Shown: positions 26,537 to 36,322 of the stretch, in pieces
Position numbering within the stretch: the first letter of the stretch is position 1
Layout of the letters: the number at the start of each line of letters is the position of its first letter
DNA from: an uncultured Pelagibacteraceae bacterium
GTDB taxonomy: Bacteria; Pseudomonadota; Alphaproteobacteria; Pelagibacterales; Pelagibacteraceae
DNA: 57,939 bases
Direction: 5' to 3'
NCBI GenBank assembly: GCA_902543295.1
Contig: CACBXW010000006.1
Coordinates: forward strand, 1-57,939
Notes under the pieces: generated by a model
The model's input: only the letters and a program-made list of their open reading frames with translations
Told to the model about the DNA's origin: nothing
The model's database searches: none
Made by a program: the position numbers and the translations under genes

Positions 26537-28228
26537 ATGTTAGATTTAAATGAAGCAATTTATGAATTAAAGAAAAGCATAGAACTTATTAAGAAAGAAA
26601 AAATTAATGATGCTGAAAATATTTTATTAAATATTACTACGCATAAAGAAATCAAAGCAGATATTTATCTATATTTGGGCATTTGTAATATAAAAAAAAA
26701 TAAAAAGAATATAGCAATTAATTATTTAAAAAAATCATTAAGATTTAATCCTGAACATGAATTTTCTAATCTTAATCTTGGATTAATATATTTTGAAAAT
26801 AAACAATTAGAGCTATCTTTAGGTTTTATCAAGAAAACTTTAAGATTAAATAATAATAATATATTGGCAAATTATCATCTTGGATTAATTTATATTTTAT
26901 TAGAAGAATACGAAAAAGCTGAAAAATATTTCAAAAAACTTATATATATAAACTCATTTGACCAAAATGCTCTTCTTAATTTAGGTATAATTTATAACAA
27001 GCTTAAAAGATATCAAGAGTCTATTGAAATATTAAATAAATTAATAAAAATTAACCCAAGAAATATATATGCATATAATAATTTAGGTACAACTTATATT
27101 GAAAAATCAAATTACGATAAGGCAATAGATTGCTTCAATCAGTGTATAAAAATTAATCCTAATTATTTTCCAGCTTATAGTAATCTTGGAATGACATATT
27201 CTGAATTAAAAGAATTTAGTAAAGCGTTAAAATTTTTTAGCAAAACTATTGAAAATAATAAAAATGATTACAATAGTTTATTTGCAATTGGTAAAATAAA
27301 TTTATCCATAGGTAACTATGTTGAAGGTTTTAATAACTATGAATATAGAAAATATATAAATAATCCAGACACTTTAAAATTTATTAATCAAAAATTTAAA
27401 AGTAAAGAATGGAGGGGTGAAAATATAAACAAAAAAAAAATTCTAATAATTTCTGAACAGGGATTTGGTGATACAATTCAATTTAGTAGATACTTATTTC
27501 CATTAATTGAAAATAATGAAGTGACATTTGTAATTAATAAAAAATTAAATTTTTTATTCAGAAACTTAAATATCAATATAATAAATAATATTAAATTAGC
27601 TCCTGAACATGATTATTATCAGTTTCTTTTGACTCTGCCTAAATTATATTATGAAAAAAATAAAGGATTTATAAAAAATAATAATTTTATTAGGTCTGAT
27701 CAAAATAATGATCATAAATGGGCAAAAAGAATAAATAATTCAAAAAAAATTAAAGTAGGAATTTTTTGGCAAGGAAATAAGGACTATTATGGTGACAACA
27801 AAAGATCAATACCATTAAATGAATTTGAAAAAATTATTAAGAACAATAAATTGAACGTGATTAGTTTACAAAAAGGATACGGCGAAGATCAAATAAAAGA
27901 ACATAACCTAGAAGATAATATTTTAAATTTATCCTCAGATCTTGATAACGATAAATATGCATACAAAGATAGTATTTCAGTTTTAAAAAATTTAGATCTT
28001 TTAATAACCTGTGATTCTTCGTTGGTCCATTTGGCTGGAACAATGAATGTTAATACTTGGGTTGTTCTATGCTATAATCACGATTGGAGGTGGTATATAG
28101 AAAAAAATAATCCAACCTTTTATAAATCTGTAAAAATTTTTGATCAAGAATTTCCTGGAGACTGGAAAAGTGCATTCCAGAAAATTAATGTTGAATTAGA
28201 GAATAAAATTAGACTATTAAATAACTAA
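26537..28228 (+). CDS. TPR protein with C-terminal glycosyltransferase-9-like domain
   Basis: 563 residues, no signal peptide. Residues about 1-270 are tandem tetratricopeptide repeats, each about 34 residues, with the usual NPN/A..NLG..Y pattern (AYNNLGTTYIEKSNYDKAI; AYSNLGMTYSELKEF). The C-terminal half begins KKILIISEQGFGDTIQFSR and has VGIFWQGNKDYYGD and LITCDSSLVHLAGTMN, which is a heptosyltransferase/GT9-like two-domain fold with a nucleotide-sugar site. Such fusions occur in SAR11 and other marine alphaproteobacteria; acceptor and sugar are unknown. It starts 1 nt after the transglycosylase stop, so the two are co-transcribed. Confidence 0.8.
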   Translation: MLDLNEAIYELKKSIELIKKEKINDAENILLNITTHKEIKADIYLYLGICNIKKNKKNIAINYLKKSLRFNPEHEFSNLNLGLIYFENKQLELSLGFIKKTLRLNNNNILANYHLGLIYILLEEYEKAEKYFKKLIYINSFDQNALLNLGIIYNKLKRYQESIEILNKLIKINPRNIYAYNNLGTTYIEKSNYDKAIDCFNQCIKINPNYFPAYSNLGMTYSELKEFSKALKFFSKTIENNKNDYNSLFAIGKINLSIGNYVEGFNNYEYRKYINNPDTLKFINQKFKSKEWRGENINKKKILIISEQGFGDTIQFSRYLFPLIENNEVTFVINKKLNFLFRNLNINIINNIKLAPEHDYYQFLLTLPKLYYEKNKGFIKNNNFIRSDQNNDHKWAKRINNSKKIKVGIFWQGNKDYYGDNKRSIPLNEFEKIIKNNKLNVISLQKGYGEDQIKEHNLEDNILNLSSDLDNDKYAYKDSISVLKNLDLLITCDSSLVHLAGTMNVNTWVVLCYNHDWRWYIEKNNPTFYKSVKIFDQEFPGDWKSAFQKINVELENKIRLLNN

Positions 28229-28232
28229 ATTT

Positions 28233-28327
28233 TGGCGGAAGGAGAGGGATTCGAACCCTCGGTACACCTTTTCAAGCGTACGGCGGTTTAGCAAACCGCT
28301 GGTTTAAACCAGCTCACCCATCCTTCC
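28233..28327 (-). tRNA. tRNA-Ser (anticodon GCT)
   Basis: On the minus strand the 5' acceptor GGAAGGA (28321-28327) pairs with TCCTTCC near the 3' end, followed by discriminator G and an encoded CCA (28233-28235). The anticodon stem GCGGT/ACCGC encloses TTGCTAA, anticodon GCT, reading AGC/AGU. A long variable arm (GTACGC..GTGTAC) and T arm GAGGGTTCGAATCCCTC are present, as expected for a class II serine tRNA. It is convergent with the TPR gene, whose stop is only 4 nt away, and diverges from soxB. Confidence 0.95.
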
Positions 28328-28342
28328 GTGTAAATATGTGTA

Positions 28343-28377
28343 ACTTGAAATCATTGAATATTCAATAATATTCAAGT
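28343..28377. promoter_or_regulatory. nested inverted repeat between tRNA-Ser and soxB
   Basis: ACTTGAA (28343-28349) and TTCAAGT (28371-28377) form an outer 7-bp dyad around a perfect 14-bp inner palindrome ATTGAATATTCAAT (28353-28366). The half-site TTGAA/TTCAA thus occurs four times at about 45, 54, 61 and 71 (offset 28300), spaced 7-10 bp. The site lies 15 bp before the soxB ATG. Such layout suits an operator for a dimeric regulator of the sox operon, or the tRNA promoter; function is inferred. Confidence 0.45.
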
Positions 28378-28391
28378 AATTTCACCAAAAT

Positions 28392-29645
28392 ATGAAAAAC
28401 AAATATTCAGTATTCTCTTTAATAAAAAATGCTTTATCACAGCATGAGAATTGGCAACAAGCTTGGGGAAATCCAGAGCCAAAGAAAGAATACGATACTA
28501 TTATTGTTGGTGGTGGTGGACACGGTTTAGCTACTGCTTATTATTTAGCAAAGAAACATAATTTAAAAAATATTGCAGTCTTAGAAAAAGGTTGGATTGG
28601 TGGTGGAAATACAGGGCGTAACACTACAATCATTAGATCAAATTATTTATGGGATGCGAGTGCTGGTCTATACGATCATGCACTTAAATTATGGGAAAAT
28701 TTATCTCAAGAGCTTAACTACAATGTGATGTTCAGTCAAAGAGGTGTAATGAACTTAGCTCATAATCTTCAAGATGTAAGAGATTTAAAGAGAAGAACTC
28801 ATGCAAATAGACTTAATGGAATTGATGCAGTTTGGTTAAATACTGAAGAAGTTAAAAAATTTTGCCCAATTATAAATACTTCCCCTGATATAAGATACCC
28901 AGTTTTGGGTGGTACACTACAAAGAAGAGCTGGAACTGCAAGACACGATGCAGTTGCCTGGGGTTATGCAAGAGGGGCAAGCGAAATGGGTGTTGATATA
29001 ATTCAAAACTGTGAAGTTAAAGGAATAAAAAGAAATGGAGATAGAGTTAAAGGATTAGAAACCACTAAAGGATTTATAAAAACTAATAAAATTGGAGTTG
29101 TTGCTGCAGGCCACTCAAGTGTAATTGCAAATATGGCTGGATTAAAACTACCTCTTGAAAGTAAACCATTACAAGCGTTAGTTTCAGAGCCAGTAAAACC
29201 AATTATTGATACTGTTGTAATGTCAAATGCAGTTCATGCTTATGTAAGTCAATCGGATAAAGGTGAATTAGTTATAGGTGCAGGAACAGATTCATACGTT
29301 TCATATACTCAAAGAGGTAGTCATAATATAGTTGAAGAAACATTAAAAGCTATTTTAGAACTCTACCCTATTTTTAGTAGAATGAAGATGTTAAGACAAT
29401 GGGGGGGAATTGTTGATATATGTCCGGATGCAAGCCCTATTATAAGTAAAACAAATATAAAAGGTTTATATTTTAATTGTGGTTGGGGTACTGGTGGTTT
29501 TAAAGCTACTCCAGGATCTGGAGATTTATTTGCCCACACAATTGCAAATGATGAGCCACATAAATTAAATGCAGCATTTAATTTAAATAGATTTGTAAGC
29601 GGTGATCTTGTAGATGAACATGGTGCTGCAGCAGTTGCACATTAA
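28392..29645 (+). CDS. soxB: sarcosine oxidase, beta subunit
   Basis: 417 residues. The FAD-binding dinucleotide motif [18 protein letters not shown] is at residues 39-56, and [15 protein letters not shown] contains H185, the likely site of covalent FMN attachment known for SoxB. The C-terminus has [15 protein letters not shown] and [14 protein letters not shown]. As the catalytic subunit of the heterotetrameric enzyme it oxidises sarcosine to glycine with formaldehyde or methylene-THF and peroxide. First of four genes soxB-D-A-G, probably driven from the short gap after tRNA-Ser. Confidence 0.96.
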   Translation: MKNKYSVFSLIKNALSQHENWQQAWGNPEPKKEYDTIIVGGGGHGLATAYYLAKKHNLKNIAVLEKGWIGGGNTGRNTTIIRSNYLWDASAGLYDHALKLWENLSQELNYNVMFSQRGVMNLAHNLQDVRDLKRRTHANRLNGIDAVWLNTEEVKKFCPIINTSPDIRYPVLGGTLQRRAGTARHDAVAWGYARGASEMGVDIIQNCEVKGIKRNGDRVKGLETTKGFIKTNKIGVVAAGHSSVIANMAGLKLPLESKPLQALVSEPVKPIIDTVVMSNAVHAYVSQSDKGELVIGAGTDSYVSYTQRGSHNIVEETLKAILELYPIFSRMKMLRQWGGIVDICPDASPIISKTNIKGLYFNCGWGTGGFKATPGSGDLFAHTIANDEPHKLNAAFNLNRFVSGDLVDEHGAAAVAH

Positions 29646-29647
29646 TA

Positions 29648-29929
29648 ATGTTTTTAATTAATTGTCCATTTTGTGGAGAGAGAGATCAAAGTGAATTTTC
29701 TTCAGGTGGCGAAGCTCATATAGTTAGACCAAAACAACCAACTGAACTTAGCGATGATGAATGGGCGGAATATCTATTTATGAGAAAAAATATTAAAGGT
29801 ATTCAATTTGAAAGATGGAATCATGTTCACGGATGTAGGAAATGGTTCAACGTTGTTAGAGATACATCTAATGATAAGATATTATCTGTTTATAAAATGG
29901 GTGAAAAACCTCCTGTAAATTATAAGTAA
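29648..29929 (+). CDS. soxD: sarcosine oxidase, delta subunit
   Basis: 93 residues. LINCPFCGERDQSEFSSGGE with the CPxCG zinc pair, then EWAEYLFMRKNIKG and HVHGCRKWFNVVRDT supplying a further His/Cys, are the fingerprints of SoxD, a small zinc-binding structural subunit. It lies 2 nt after soxB. Its TAA stop shares one base with the soxA ATG (TAATG), which suggests translational coupling. Confidence 0.95.
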   Translation: MFLINCPFCGERDQSEFSSGGEAHIVRPKQPTELSDDEWAEYLFMRKNIKGIQFERWNHVHGCRKWFNVVRDTSNDKILSVYKMGEKPPVNYK

Positions 29930-32900
29930 TGCCCAATTATAGAATACATAAAACTGAATATATTGATGAAACTAAAAGAGTTTCATTTAAATATGATGGT
30001 AAGACTTATTTTGGATATGAAGGTGATACCTTGGCTTCAGCACTTTTAGCAAATGGTATTCATTTAGTCGGCAGAAGTTTTAAATATCACAGACCAAGAG
30101 GCATAATTTCTTGTGGAGCAGAAGAACCTAATGCAATTTGTCAAATTGGTAGTAAAAAAGACTTAACTGAACCAAATGTGAGAGCAACTGAGTTAGAATT
30201 GTATGAAGGATTAGAAGCAAGTTCTCAAAATTGCTGGCCTAACGTAAAATTTGATATTGGGGGAATTAATAACTTTATATCACCGTTAATTCCTGCAGGC
30301 TTTTATTATAAAACATTTATGTGGCCAAAGAGTTTTTGGAAAAAAGTATATGAACCATTAATACGATTATCTGCAGGTTTAGGAAAATCTCCTACAGAAC
30401 CAGATCCTGATATCTATGATCACAAACATGTTCACTACGATGTATTGGTAATTGGTGGTGGAGTTTCAGGTATTATTGCTGCAAAAATGGCTGCAAAAAA
30501 TAATTTAAAAACCTTATTAGTAGATGACAAAAAAATACTTGGTGGTTCTACAATTTATCAAAATAATGAAAATATTAAGATTGATGATAAATTATCGAGT
30601 GAATGGTTAAAAAATGAAATTCAGGAAATTAAAAAATTAAGTAATTTAACAATTAAGACAAGAACAAGTATTGCAGCTTATCATGGATACAATTTTCTTT
30701 TAGCTAAAGAAAATTTAACAGATCATTTACCAGAGGAAAAAAAGAAAAATAAGATTAGACAAAGATTATGGAAAATAAGAGCAAAAAAAGTTGTAATTGC
30801 AACAGGATCAATTGAAAGACCACTTGTATTTAATAATAATGATAGACCAGGAATATTATTATCTAATTCAATAAACAAATATTTGGATTATTATGGTGTT
30901 ACCTGTGGTGAAAACATAATATTATTTACGAATAATGATAGTGCATACGAAACTTCAATTTCACTTCATAAAAAAGGTATAAAGAATTTAATTGTTGATT
31001 TAAGAAAATCTGCAAGCTCTGAACTAATCAAACAAGCAGAAAGTCTAGGAATAAAAATCTACTTTAATCATGTCGTAACAAATACTTTTGGATACAGAAA
31101 AATAAATTCATTAGAAATAATGAAACTATCGGAAGATGGAAATACAACTGTTGGCAATAAAATTAGATTAAGTTGTGACTGTTTAGGAATGAGTGGTGGA
31201 TGGACACCTATGGTGCATATGCATACTCAATCTGGAGGTAAATTAGATTTTAGAGATGAAGACCAAGTATTCTTACCAAAAGAAAATAGTGAAGATCAAA
31301 TTTCTGTTGGTTCATGCAATGGAGATTTTGATTTAGAAAATATTATAGATAAAACAGTCAATAAAATTAATAAATTCTTAGAAATTGATAATCAAGATTA
31401 CCAGGATACAAATATTATTTGCTCTAAAGAAAATGATACAAGAAATATATGGCTTTTACCAAATAAAATACCTTTAGGTAAAACAAAATGCTTTATAGAT
31501 TTTCAAAATGACTCAACTGCAAAAGATATTAAATTAGCTTTAAAAGAAGGCTTTAGATCAATTGAACATGTAAAAAGATATACAACGACTGGTATGGCTA
31601 CAGATCAGGGAAAATTATCTAATATGCACGCACTTGGGATTATAGCTGATACAGCTGGTGTAAAAATGGGTACATTAGGAACAACTACATTTAGACCACC
31701 ATTCACACCATTGACCTTCGGAACACTAGTTGGGAGAAATGTTGGAAAATTTTTTGAAGTAGTAAGAAAAACATCTATGCATGAATGGCACGTAGAAAAT
31801 AATGCAGAATTTGAAAATGTTGGTCAGTGGAAAAGACCTTGGTACTATCCAAAAAATGGGGAAAATATGCATGATGCTGTTCAAAGAGAAAGTAAAGCCG
31901 CACGTGATAGTGCGGGTATCTTAGATGCATCAACTCTCGGAAAAATTGATATCCAAGGATCAGATGCATCAGAATTTTTAAATCGAGTTTACACAAATGC
32001 TTGGTCAAAACTTGCAATCGGAAAATGTAGATACGGACTTATGTTAAACGAAGATGGTATGGTTTATGACGACGGTGTCACTACAAGAATATCTGAAAAT
32101 CATTACCTAATGACAACCACCACTGGGGGAGCTGCAAATGTATTAAGCAAACTTGAGGATTATTTACAAACGGAGTGGCCAGAGTTAGATGTTTATTTAA
32201 CATCAGTGACAGATCATTATTCTACAGCAAGTATTTGTGGTCCAAATTCAAAAAAAATTCTTAACAAACTTTTTCCAAATTTAGATTTAAGTGATGAAAA
32301 CTTTCCTCATATGTCATTTAAAGAAGATAAACTTGAAAATATAAATTGTAGAATAATGAGAATAAGTTTTACGGGTGAACAGAGCTATGAAATTAACATA
32401 GAGTCAAAATATGGACATTCATTATGGAAAATGTGTATAGAAGCTGGGAAAGAGTTTAATTTGACACCTTACGGTACCGAAACAATGCACCTACTCAGAG
32501 CTGAAAAAGGTTTCATTATTGTTGGACAAGATACAGATGGCACAATGACTCCCTCAGACCTACAGATGGATTGGATTGTAAGTAAAAAGAAATTTGATTT
32601 TATTGGTAAAAGATCATTATATAGAAGTGATACTGTTAGAGAAGATAGAAAGCAATTAGTAGGACTGCTAACAGATGATCCAAAAGAAATTTTGGAAGAA
32701 GGTGCTCAAATAGTTTCGGACGTTAAATCAAAGCCTATAGATATGCTAGGACATGTAACTTCCAGCTATTTTAGTCCAAACCTAAATAAATCAATTGCCT
32801 TGGCTGTAGTTAGGAGTGGAAAAACAATGAAAGGTCAAAAGTTAATTATTCCAATGGAAAACAAAAATATTAATGTGACCGTTTCTGACACAATTTTTTT

Positions 32901-32931
32901 AGATAAGGAGAATAAAAGACTAAATGCTTGA
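29929..32931 (+). CDS. soxA: sarcosine oxidase, alpha subunit
   Basis: 1000 residues, the normal size. N-terminal part: SFKYDGKTYFGYEGDTLASALLAN (a 2Fe-2S-ferredoxin-like domain) and GRSFKYHRPRGI. A Rossmann NAD-binding motif VIGGGVSGIIAAKMAA follows near residue 174, with ATGSIERPLVF. The C-terminal 400 residues are a GcvT-like aminomethyltransferase domain that uses tetrahydrofolate (RYGLMLNEDGMVYDDG, SFTGEQSYEI, RAEKGFIIVGQDTDG). So the one-carbon unit can be delivered as methylene-THF. It overlaps soxG by 8 nt. Confidence 0.96.
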   Translation: MPNYRIHKTEYIDETKRVSFKYDGKTYFGYEGDTLASALLANGIHLVGRSFKYHRPRGIISCGAEEPNAICQIGSKKDLTEPNVRATELELYEGLEASSQNCWPNVKFDIGGINNFISPLIPAGFYYKTFMWPKSFWKKVYEPLIRLSAGLGKSPTEPDPDIYDHKHVHYDVLVIGGGVSGIIAAKMAAKNNLKTLLVDDKKILGGSTIYQNNENIKIDDKLSSEWLKNEIQEIKKLSNLTIKTRTSIAAYHGYNFLLAKENLTDHLPEEKKKNKIRQRLWKIRAKKVVIATGSIERPLVFNNNDRPGILLSNSINKYLDYYGVTCGENIILFTNNDSAYETSISLHKKGIKNLIVDLRKSASSELIKQAESLGIKIYFNHVVTNTFGYRKINSLEIMKLSEDGNTTVGNKIRLSCDCLGMSGGWTPMVHMHTQSGGKLDFRDEDQVFLPKENSEDQISVGSCNGDFDLENIIDKTVNKINKFLEIDNQDYQDTNIICSKENDTRNIWLLPNKIPLGKTKCFIDFQNDSTAKDIKLALKEGFRSIEHVKRYTTTGMATDQGKLSNMHALGIIADTAGVKMGTLGTTTFRPPFTPLTFGTLVGRNVGKFFEVVRKTSMHEWHVENNAEFENVGQWKRPWYYPKNGENMHDAVQRESKAARDSAGILDASTLGKIDIQGSDASEFLNRVYTNAWSKLAIGKCRYGLMLNEDGMVYDDGVTTRISENHYLMTTTTGGAANVLSKLEDYLQTEWPELDVYLTSVTDHYSTASICGPNSKKILNKLFPNLDLSDENFPHMSFKEDKLENINCRIMRISFTGEQSYEINIESKYGHSLWKMCIEAGKEFNLTPYGTETMHLLRAEKGFIIVGQDTDGTMTPSDLQMDWIVSKKKFDFIGKRSLYRSDTVREDRKQLVGLLTDDPKEILEEGAQIVSDVKSKPIDMLGHVTSSYFSPNLNKSIALAVVRSGKTMKGQKLIIPMENKNINVTVSDTIFLDKENKRLNA

Positions 32932-33472
32932 CATCTTACATCCAAATATTTCAAATAATAATAAAAACAACATCAATATTAATTTATCTGAAGAAAAAAT
33001 TAAAATTAATATCAGGGGAAAAAATAAAGAATTTTTTACCAAAGTGGGTAAAATCCTATCTATTATTTTACCTTCTGAGTCAAATACCAGTTCATCAAAT
33101 GAAAACTATGATGTTTTGTGGCTAAGTCCGGATGAATGGATGATATATTTTGATGAAAATAAAAATACAAATATTTTTGATCAACTTTATAAGGATATTT
33201 CGTCTTTAAATTTTGGATCAATTACTGATGTCTCTTCACAATTAATTTGCATAAATATAAAAGGAGAAAATATATTTGAATTATTATCATCTGGATCACC
33301 TTTTAATTTCGAAAAATTTAAAAATAATGTTGGTTCATCAACACAAACAATAGTAAATCATATTGATGTAATTCTTCACCACAAGTCAAAGAATAATGTT
33401 AATTTATTTGTAAGAAGATCGTTTTCAGAACACCTTTATGAATGGTTAGTTGATAGCTCTAATTTTGTCTAA
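32924..33472 (+). CDS. soxG: sarcosine oxidase, gamma subunit
   Basis: 182 residues, strongly diverged but recognisable: VLWLSPDEWMIYF, SITDVSSQLICINIKG, ELLSSGSPFNF, QTIVNHIDVILHH and LFVRRSFSEHLYEWLVD match the SoxG pattern (LxPDEWL, VDVSHxR, LxxGCPLDL, YxVxVxRSFAxYLxxWL). It is a structural subunit of the heterotetramer. It starts within the last codons of soxA and ends in a 27-nt convergent overlap with the MATE gene. Confidence 0.9.
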   Translation: MLDILHPNISNNNKNNININLSEEKIKINIRGKNKEFFTKVGKILSIILPSESNTSSSNENYDVLWLSPDEWMIYFDENKNTNIFDQLYKDISSLNFGSITDVSSQLICINIKGENIFELLSSGSPFNFEKFKNNVGSSTQTIVNHIDVILHHKSKNNVNLFVRRSFSEHLYEWLVDSSNFV

Positions 33473-34795
33473 TTTATAATTCAAATAAAAATAAGTATAA
33501 CCAAGATACATCAGAGAGAAAATCCAATTAAATATTACCCATAACCAAAAAAATTCAGAAAAGTCAGAATTAAAATAAATTGCAGTATAAAATACGACAA
33601 ATGGAAAAATTCCATTTCGGCAAATATTAGCAATTAATGCGTTTTCAGCTTTTTTTAAAGCCATAAAAAAACCATTTGATAAAAAAAATATTGGATAAGC
33701 TGGCAGCACAAAGGCTGAAATCTCTAAATATAATTTTCCAAATTCGACGACCTCGAAATCTTTTGAAAATAATTTTGTTATCATCTCAGCACCAAAATAA
33801 ATAATAAAAGAAGAAATAATCATTATAATGAAAGCATATTTTATAGCTTGGAAGTACGTTTCTTTAATTCTTAAAATATTTCGTGCACCGAAATTTTGAG
33901 CAATAATTGTGATAATTGCTGTATTTATTCCCAAAATTGGCAATAAAACCACTTGTTCTATTTTGGTACCAGCCCCATAACCAGCTGCTGCATATTCTCC
34001 TGATAAACCTGCATATTTGAATACAATAGCAGAAGCAATAGAATAACCACAAATTGAAATTATTATTGGCATAGATTGAAAAAAAATATTTTTTAAAAAA
34101 AATAATTTAGGAATAAAATAAGAAATAAGTATGTTTTTAAACAAATTACTTTTTAAAACTTTTTTAAATATGATTAAAAAAGCGACCGTTTGAGCAATTA
34201 GAGTTGCTATTGCAATACCCTTCATACCCAAAGCTGGTATGAAATAAAATCCAAATATTAAAATTGGATTTAACAATATGTTTAAAAAAAAAGATAATAT
34301 TAAAGCATTTCTATAAGTTTTCGTATCACCTTCTGCATGAAGTAATGAATTTAATGCAACAACTAAAATAAAAATAAACGAACCAAGGAAAATGATATCT
34401 GTATATTGTAAGCCAAGATTTATTACCTCATAAGTTGAACCCATAATTGAAAAAAGTTCTGATGCATAATTTAAACCAATAAAAGTAATCAACAGAATTA
34501 TCAAAAAAGAAAAGAAAATTAATTGGCAGAAATAAATTGAAGCATTTTTATTATTTTTTTCTCCAATGCTATTACCTATCAGTGATGTACCTGCAACTGT
34601 GATACCAATAGATGAGGCAATGATAATAAAATAAATTGGAAAAGATTTTGTTAAAGCTGACAAAGCTTCAGGTGATATTTTTCCTGCAAAATATGTATCA
34701 GCAATATTATATAACGTTTGAAATAGTGTACCTACTGATGCAGGTATTGCTAATTTTTTTATTAATTCTTTAATGTCGTCACTTAATATATTCAT
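33446..34795 (-). CDS. MATE-family multidrug/efflux transporter
   Basis: 449 residues with 12 hydrophobic helices in two similar halves. KKLAIPASVGTLFQTLYNIADTYF at the N-terminus, GTSLIGNSIGEKNNKNA and the matching GAGTKIEQVVLLPILGIN..IIAQNFGARN in the second half are typical of MATE (NorM/DinF) antiporters, which export cationic compounds using Na+ or H+. The substrate is unknown. The gene lies 4 nt after trhO on the same strand and overlaps the soxG 3' end by 27 nt tail to tail. Confidence 0.93.
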   Translation of the reverse strand: MNILSDDIKELIKKLAIPASVGTLFQTLYNIADTYFAGKISPEALSALTKSFPIYFIIIASSIGITVAGTSLIGNSIGEKNNKNASIYFCQLIFFSFLIILLITFIGLNYASELFSIMGSTYEVINLGLQYTDIIFLGSFIFILVVALNSLLHAEGDTKTYRNALILSFFLNILLNPILIFGFYFIPALGMKGIAIATLIAQTVAFLIIFKKVLKSNLFKNILISYFIPKLFFLKNIFFQSMPIIISICGYSIASAIVFKYAGLSGEYAAAGYGAGTKIEQVVLLPILGINTAIITIIAQNFGARNILRIKETYFQAIKYAFIIMIISSFIIYFGAEMITKLFSKDFEVVEFGKLYLEISAFVLPAYPIFFLSNGFFMALKKAENALIANICRNGIFPFVVFYTAIYFNSDFSEFFWLWVIFNWIFSLMYLGYTYFYLNYKLDKIRAIN

Positions 34796-34799
34796 GATA

Positions 34800-35675
34800 T
34801 TATTTTTTTGAATTTATCATTTGATTATGTCTCATTGTGAAACGTTTTATTTGATCATTTGTTAATTTATCAAAACAATTTGGACATGATAGGCCAACCT
34901 TATACTTTTTTGATTTAGTTAGTTTTTTATGCAATGGCATTCTACAACCACCACATACAGTATAATTTCCAATTTCTAGATTTTTTTTAATAGTAACTCT
35001 TTTATCAAATACAAAACATTCACCATTCCACTTACTTTTTTTTGGATCAGTTTTTTTAAAATAATTTAAAATACCTCCCTTAAGCATATAAACATTTTTA
35101 AAGCCTTTATTATTGAGATAGTTAGATGCTTTTTCACACCTTATACCACCAGTACAAAACATACCTATTGATTGATCTTTATTAAATTTTGATAAATAAT
35201 TTTTAAAATCTCTAAAATTTTTAATTTCTGGATTAAGCGCATTTTTAAATGTACCAATCTTATATTCAAAAGGTTTTCTGGCATCGATCAGTTTAATATT
35301 TTTTTTAGAAATAAATTCATCCCATTTTTTAGGTGATAAATATTTTTTATTAAAAAAATTTTTAAAATTAATTTTTTCATTAATTGGAACAACTTCATCT
35401 TTTATTTTAACTTTATTTTTTGAGTATGGTAATATTATTGAGTTAACTTTATTTTGAATATCAAATCTATCAATAGATAAGATTTTCTTTATTTTTGTAA
35501 TTGTAAGTTTAATTTTTTTATGACTACCTGATATTGTGCCATTAATTCCTTCAGGAGATAATATTATAAGACCTTTAATATCGCGTTTTTTAGTTTCTTT
35601 TAAAATATTTTTTTTAATAATTTTTAATTTTTTAAGTTTTGATATTTTATAAAAAGATAAGATTTCAAACATCAT
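34800..35675 (-). CDS. trhO: tRNA uridine(34) hydroxylase / rhodanese-related protein
   Basis: 291 residues from the ATG at 35675; the open frame extends to a TTG at 35684, but ATG overlapping the upstream TGA (ATGATG) is more likely. EILSFYKIS, GLIILSPEGINGTISG are the acylphosphatase-like N-terminal domain, and the rhodanese domain has IDARKPFEYKIGTF and active-site FCTGGIRCEKAS. A zinc-like CGGC and CPNC pattern follows. It belongs to the YceA/TrhO family that hydroxylates U34 of tRNAs with O2. The C-terminal tail with RHNQMINSKK is clear family ending. Confidence 0.93.
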   Translation of the reverse strand: MMFEILSFYKISKLKKLKIIKKNILKETKKRDIKGLIILSPEGINGTISGSHKKIKLTITKIKKILSIDRFDIQNKVNSIILPYSKNKVKIKDEVVPINEKINFKNFFNKKYLSPKKWDEFISKKNIKLIDARKPFEYKIGTFKNALNPEIKNFRDFKNYLSKFNKDQSIGMFCTGGIRCEKASNYLNNKGFKNVYMLKGGILNYFKKTDPKKSKWNGECFVFDKRVTIKKNLEIGNYTVCGGCRMPLHKKLTKSKKYKVGLSCPNCFDKLTNDQIKRFTMRHNQMINSKK

Positions 35676-36322
35676 TTCCAACAAACTGTAAAACCATCAC
35701 CAATTGGTAAAATATATTTATTAATAGATGATTTTTTTATGTATTTATTAAATTCTCTTAATTTTATAGTTAATCTGTCTTTTATCTTTGGATTTGCAAC
35801 ATCTCCTTTCCAAAGTGTATTATCAATTAAAATTATACCCTTTTTGCTTTTTAATTTAAGAGACTGTTTAAAATAATTTATATAATTTTCTTTATCTGCA
35901 TCAATTAAAATCAAGTCGTATTTTTCCTTTTTCTTAATTAAATTTTCAAGAGCAATTTTTCCATTGTCACAAATAAGATTTATCTTTTTATCTTGCTTTG
36001 CTTCTTTAAAAAACTTAATTGCCTCATTGTTAGTTTTTAAATTTTTATCTATGCCAATTAATTTACAATTCTTAGGTAAAGCAAGTGCAGCAGATAAAAT
36101 GCTGTAACCTGTAAAAGTGCCAATTTCTAAATATGATTTATAATTGTTAATTTTTATAATAAATTGTATGAAGTTAGCTTGTAGAATTGAAATTTGTAAT
36201 TTTTTAATATGACCAAGTTTTTCATTATATTTTAATAATTTTTTTTGTACTTTGTGAAGATTATTTGTATGTGAAAAAATATAATTGATCATATTTTGAT
36301 CAATTATGAAATTTTTATCCAT
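35672..36322 (-). CDS. class I O-methyltransferase (caffeoyl-CoA OMT-like)
   Basis: 216 residues. [21 protein letters not shown] is SAM motif I, LIGIDKN the following acidic strand, and [17 protein letters not shown] plus [15 protein letters not shown] give the metal-binding aspartates and asparagine of the cation-dependent O-methyltransferase family (TIGR-type YrrM/CCoAOMT). In bacteria some relatives methylate tRNA hydroxyuridine (TrmR: ho5U34 to mo5U34). Its 4-nt overlap with trhO, which makes ho5U34, supports that role here, but this is inference. Confidence 0.85.
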   Translation of the reverse strand: MDKNFIIDQNMINYIFSHTNNLHKVQKKLLKYNEKLGHIKKLQISILQANFIQFIIKINNYKSYLEIGTFTGYSILSAALALPKNCKLIGIDKNLKTNNEAIKFFKEAKQDKKINLICDNGKIALENLIKKKEKYDLILIDADKENYINYFKQSLKLKSKKGIILIDNTLWKGDVANPKIKDRLTIKLREFNKYIKKSSINKYILPIGDGFTVCWK

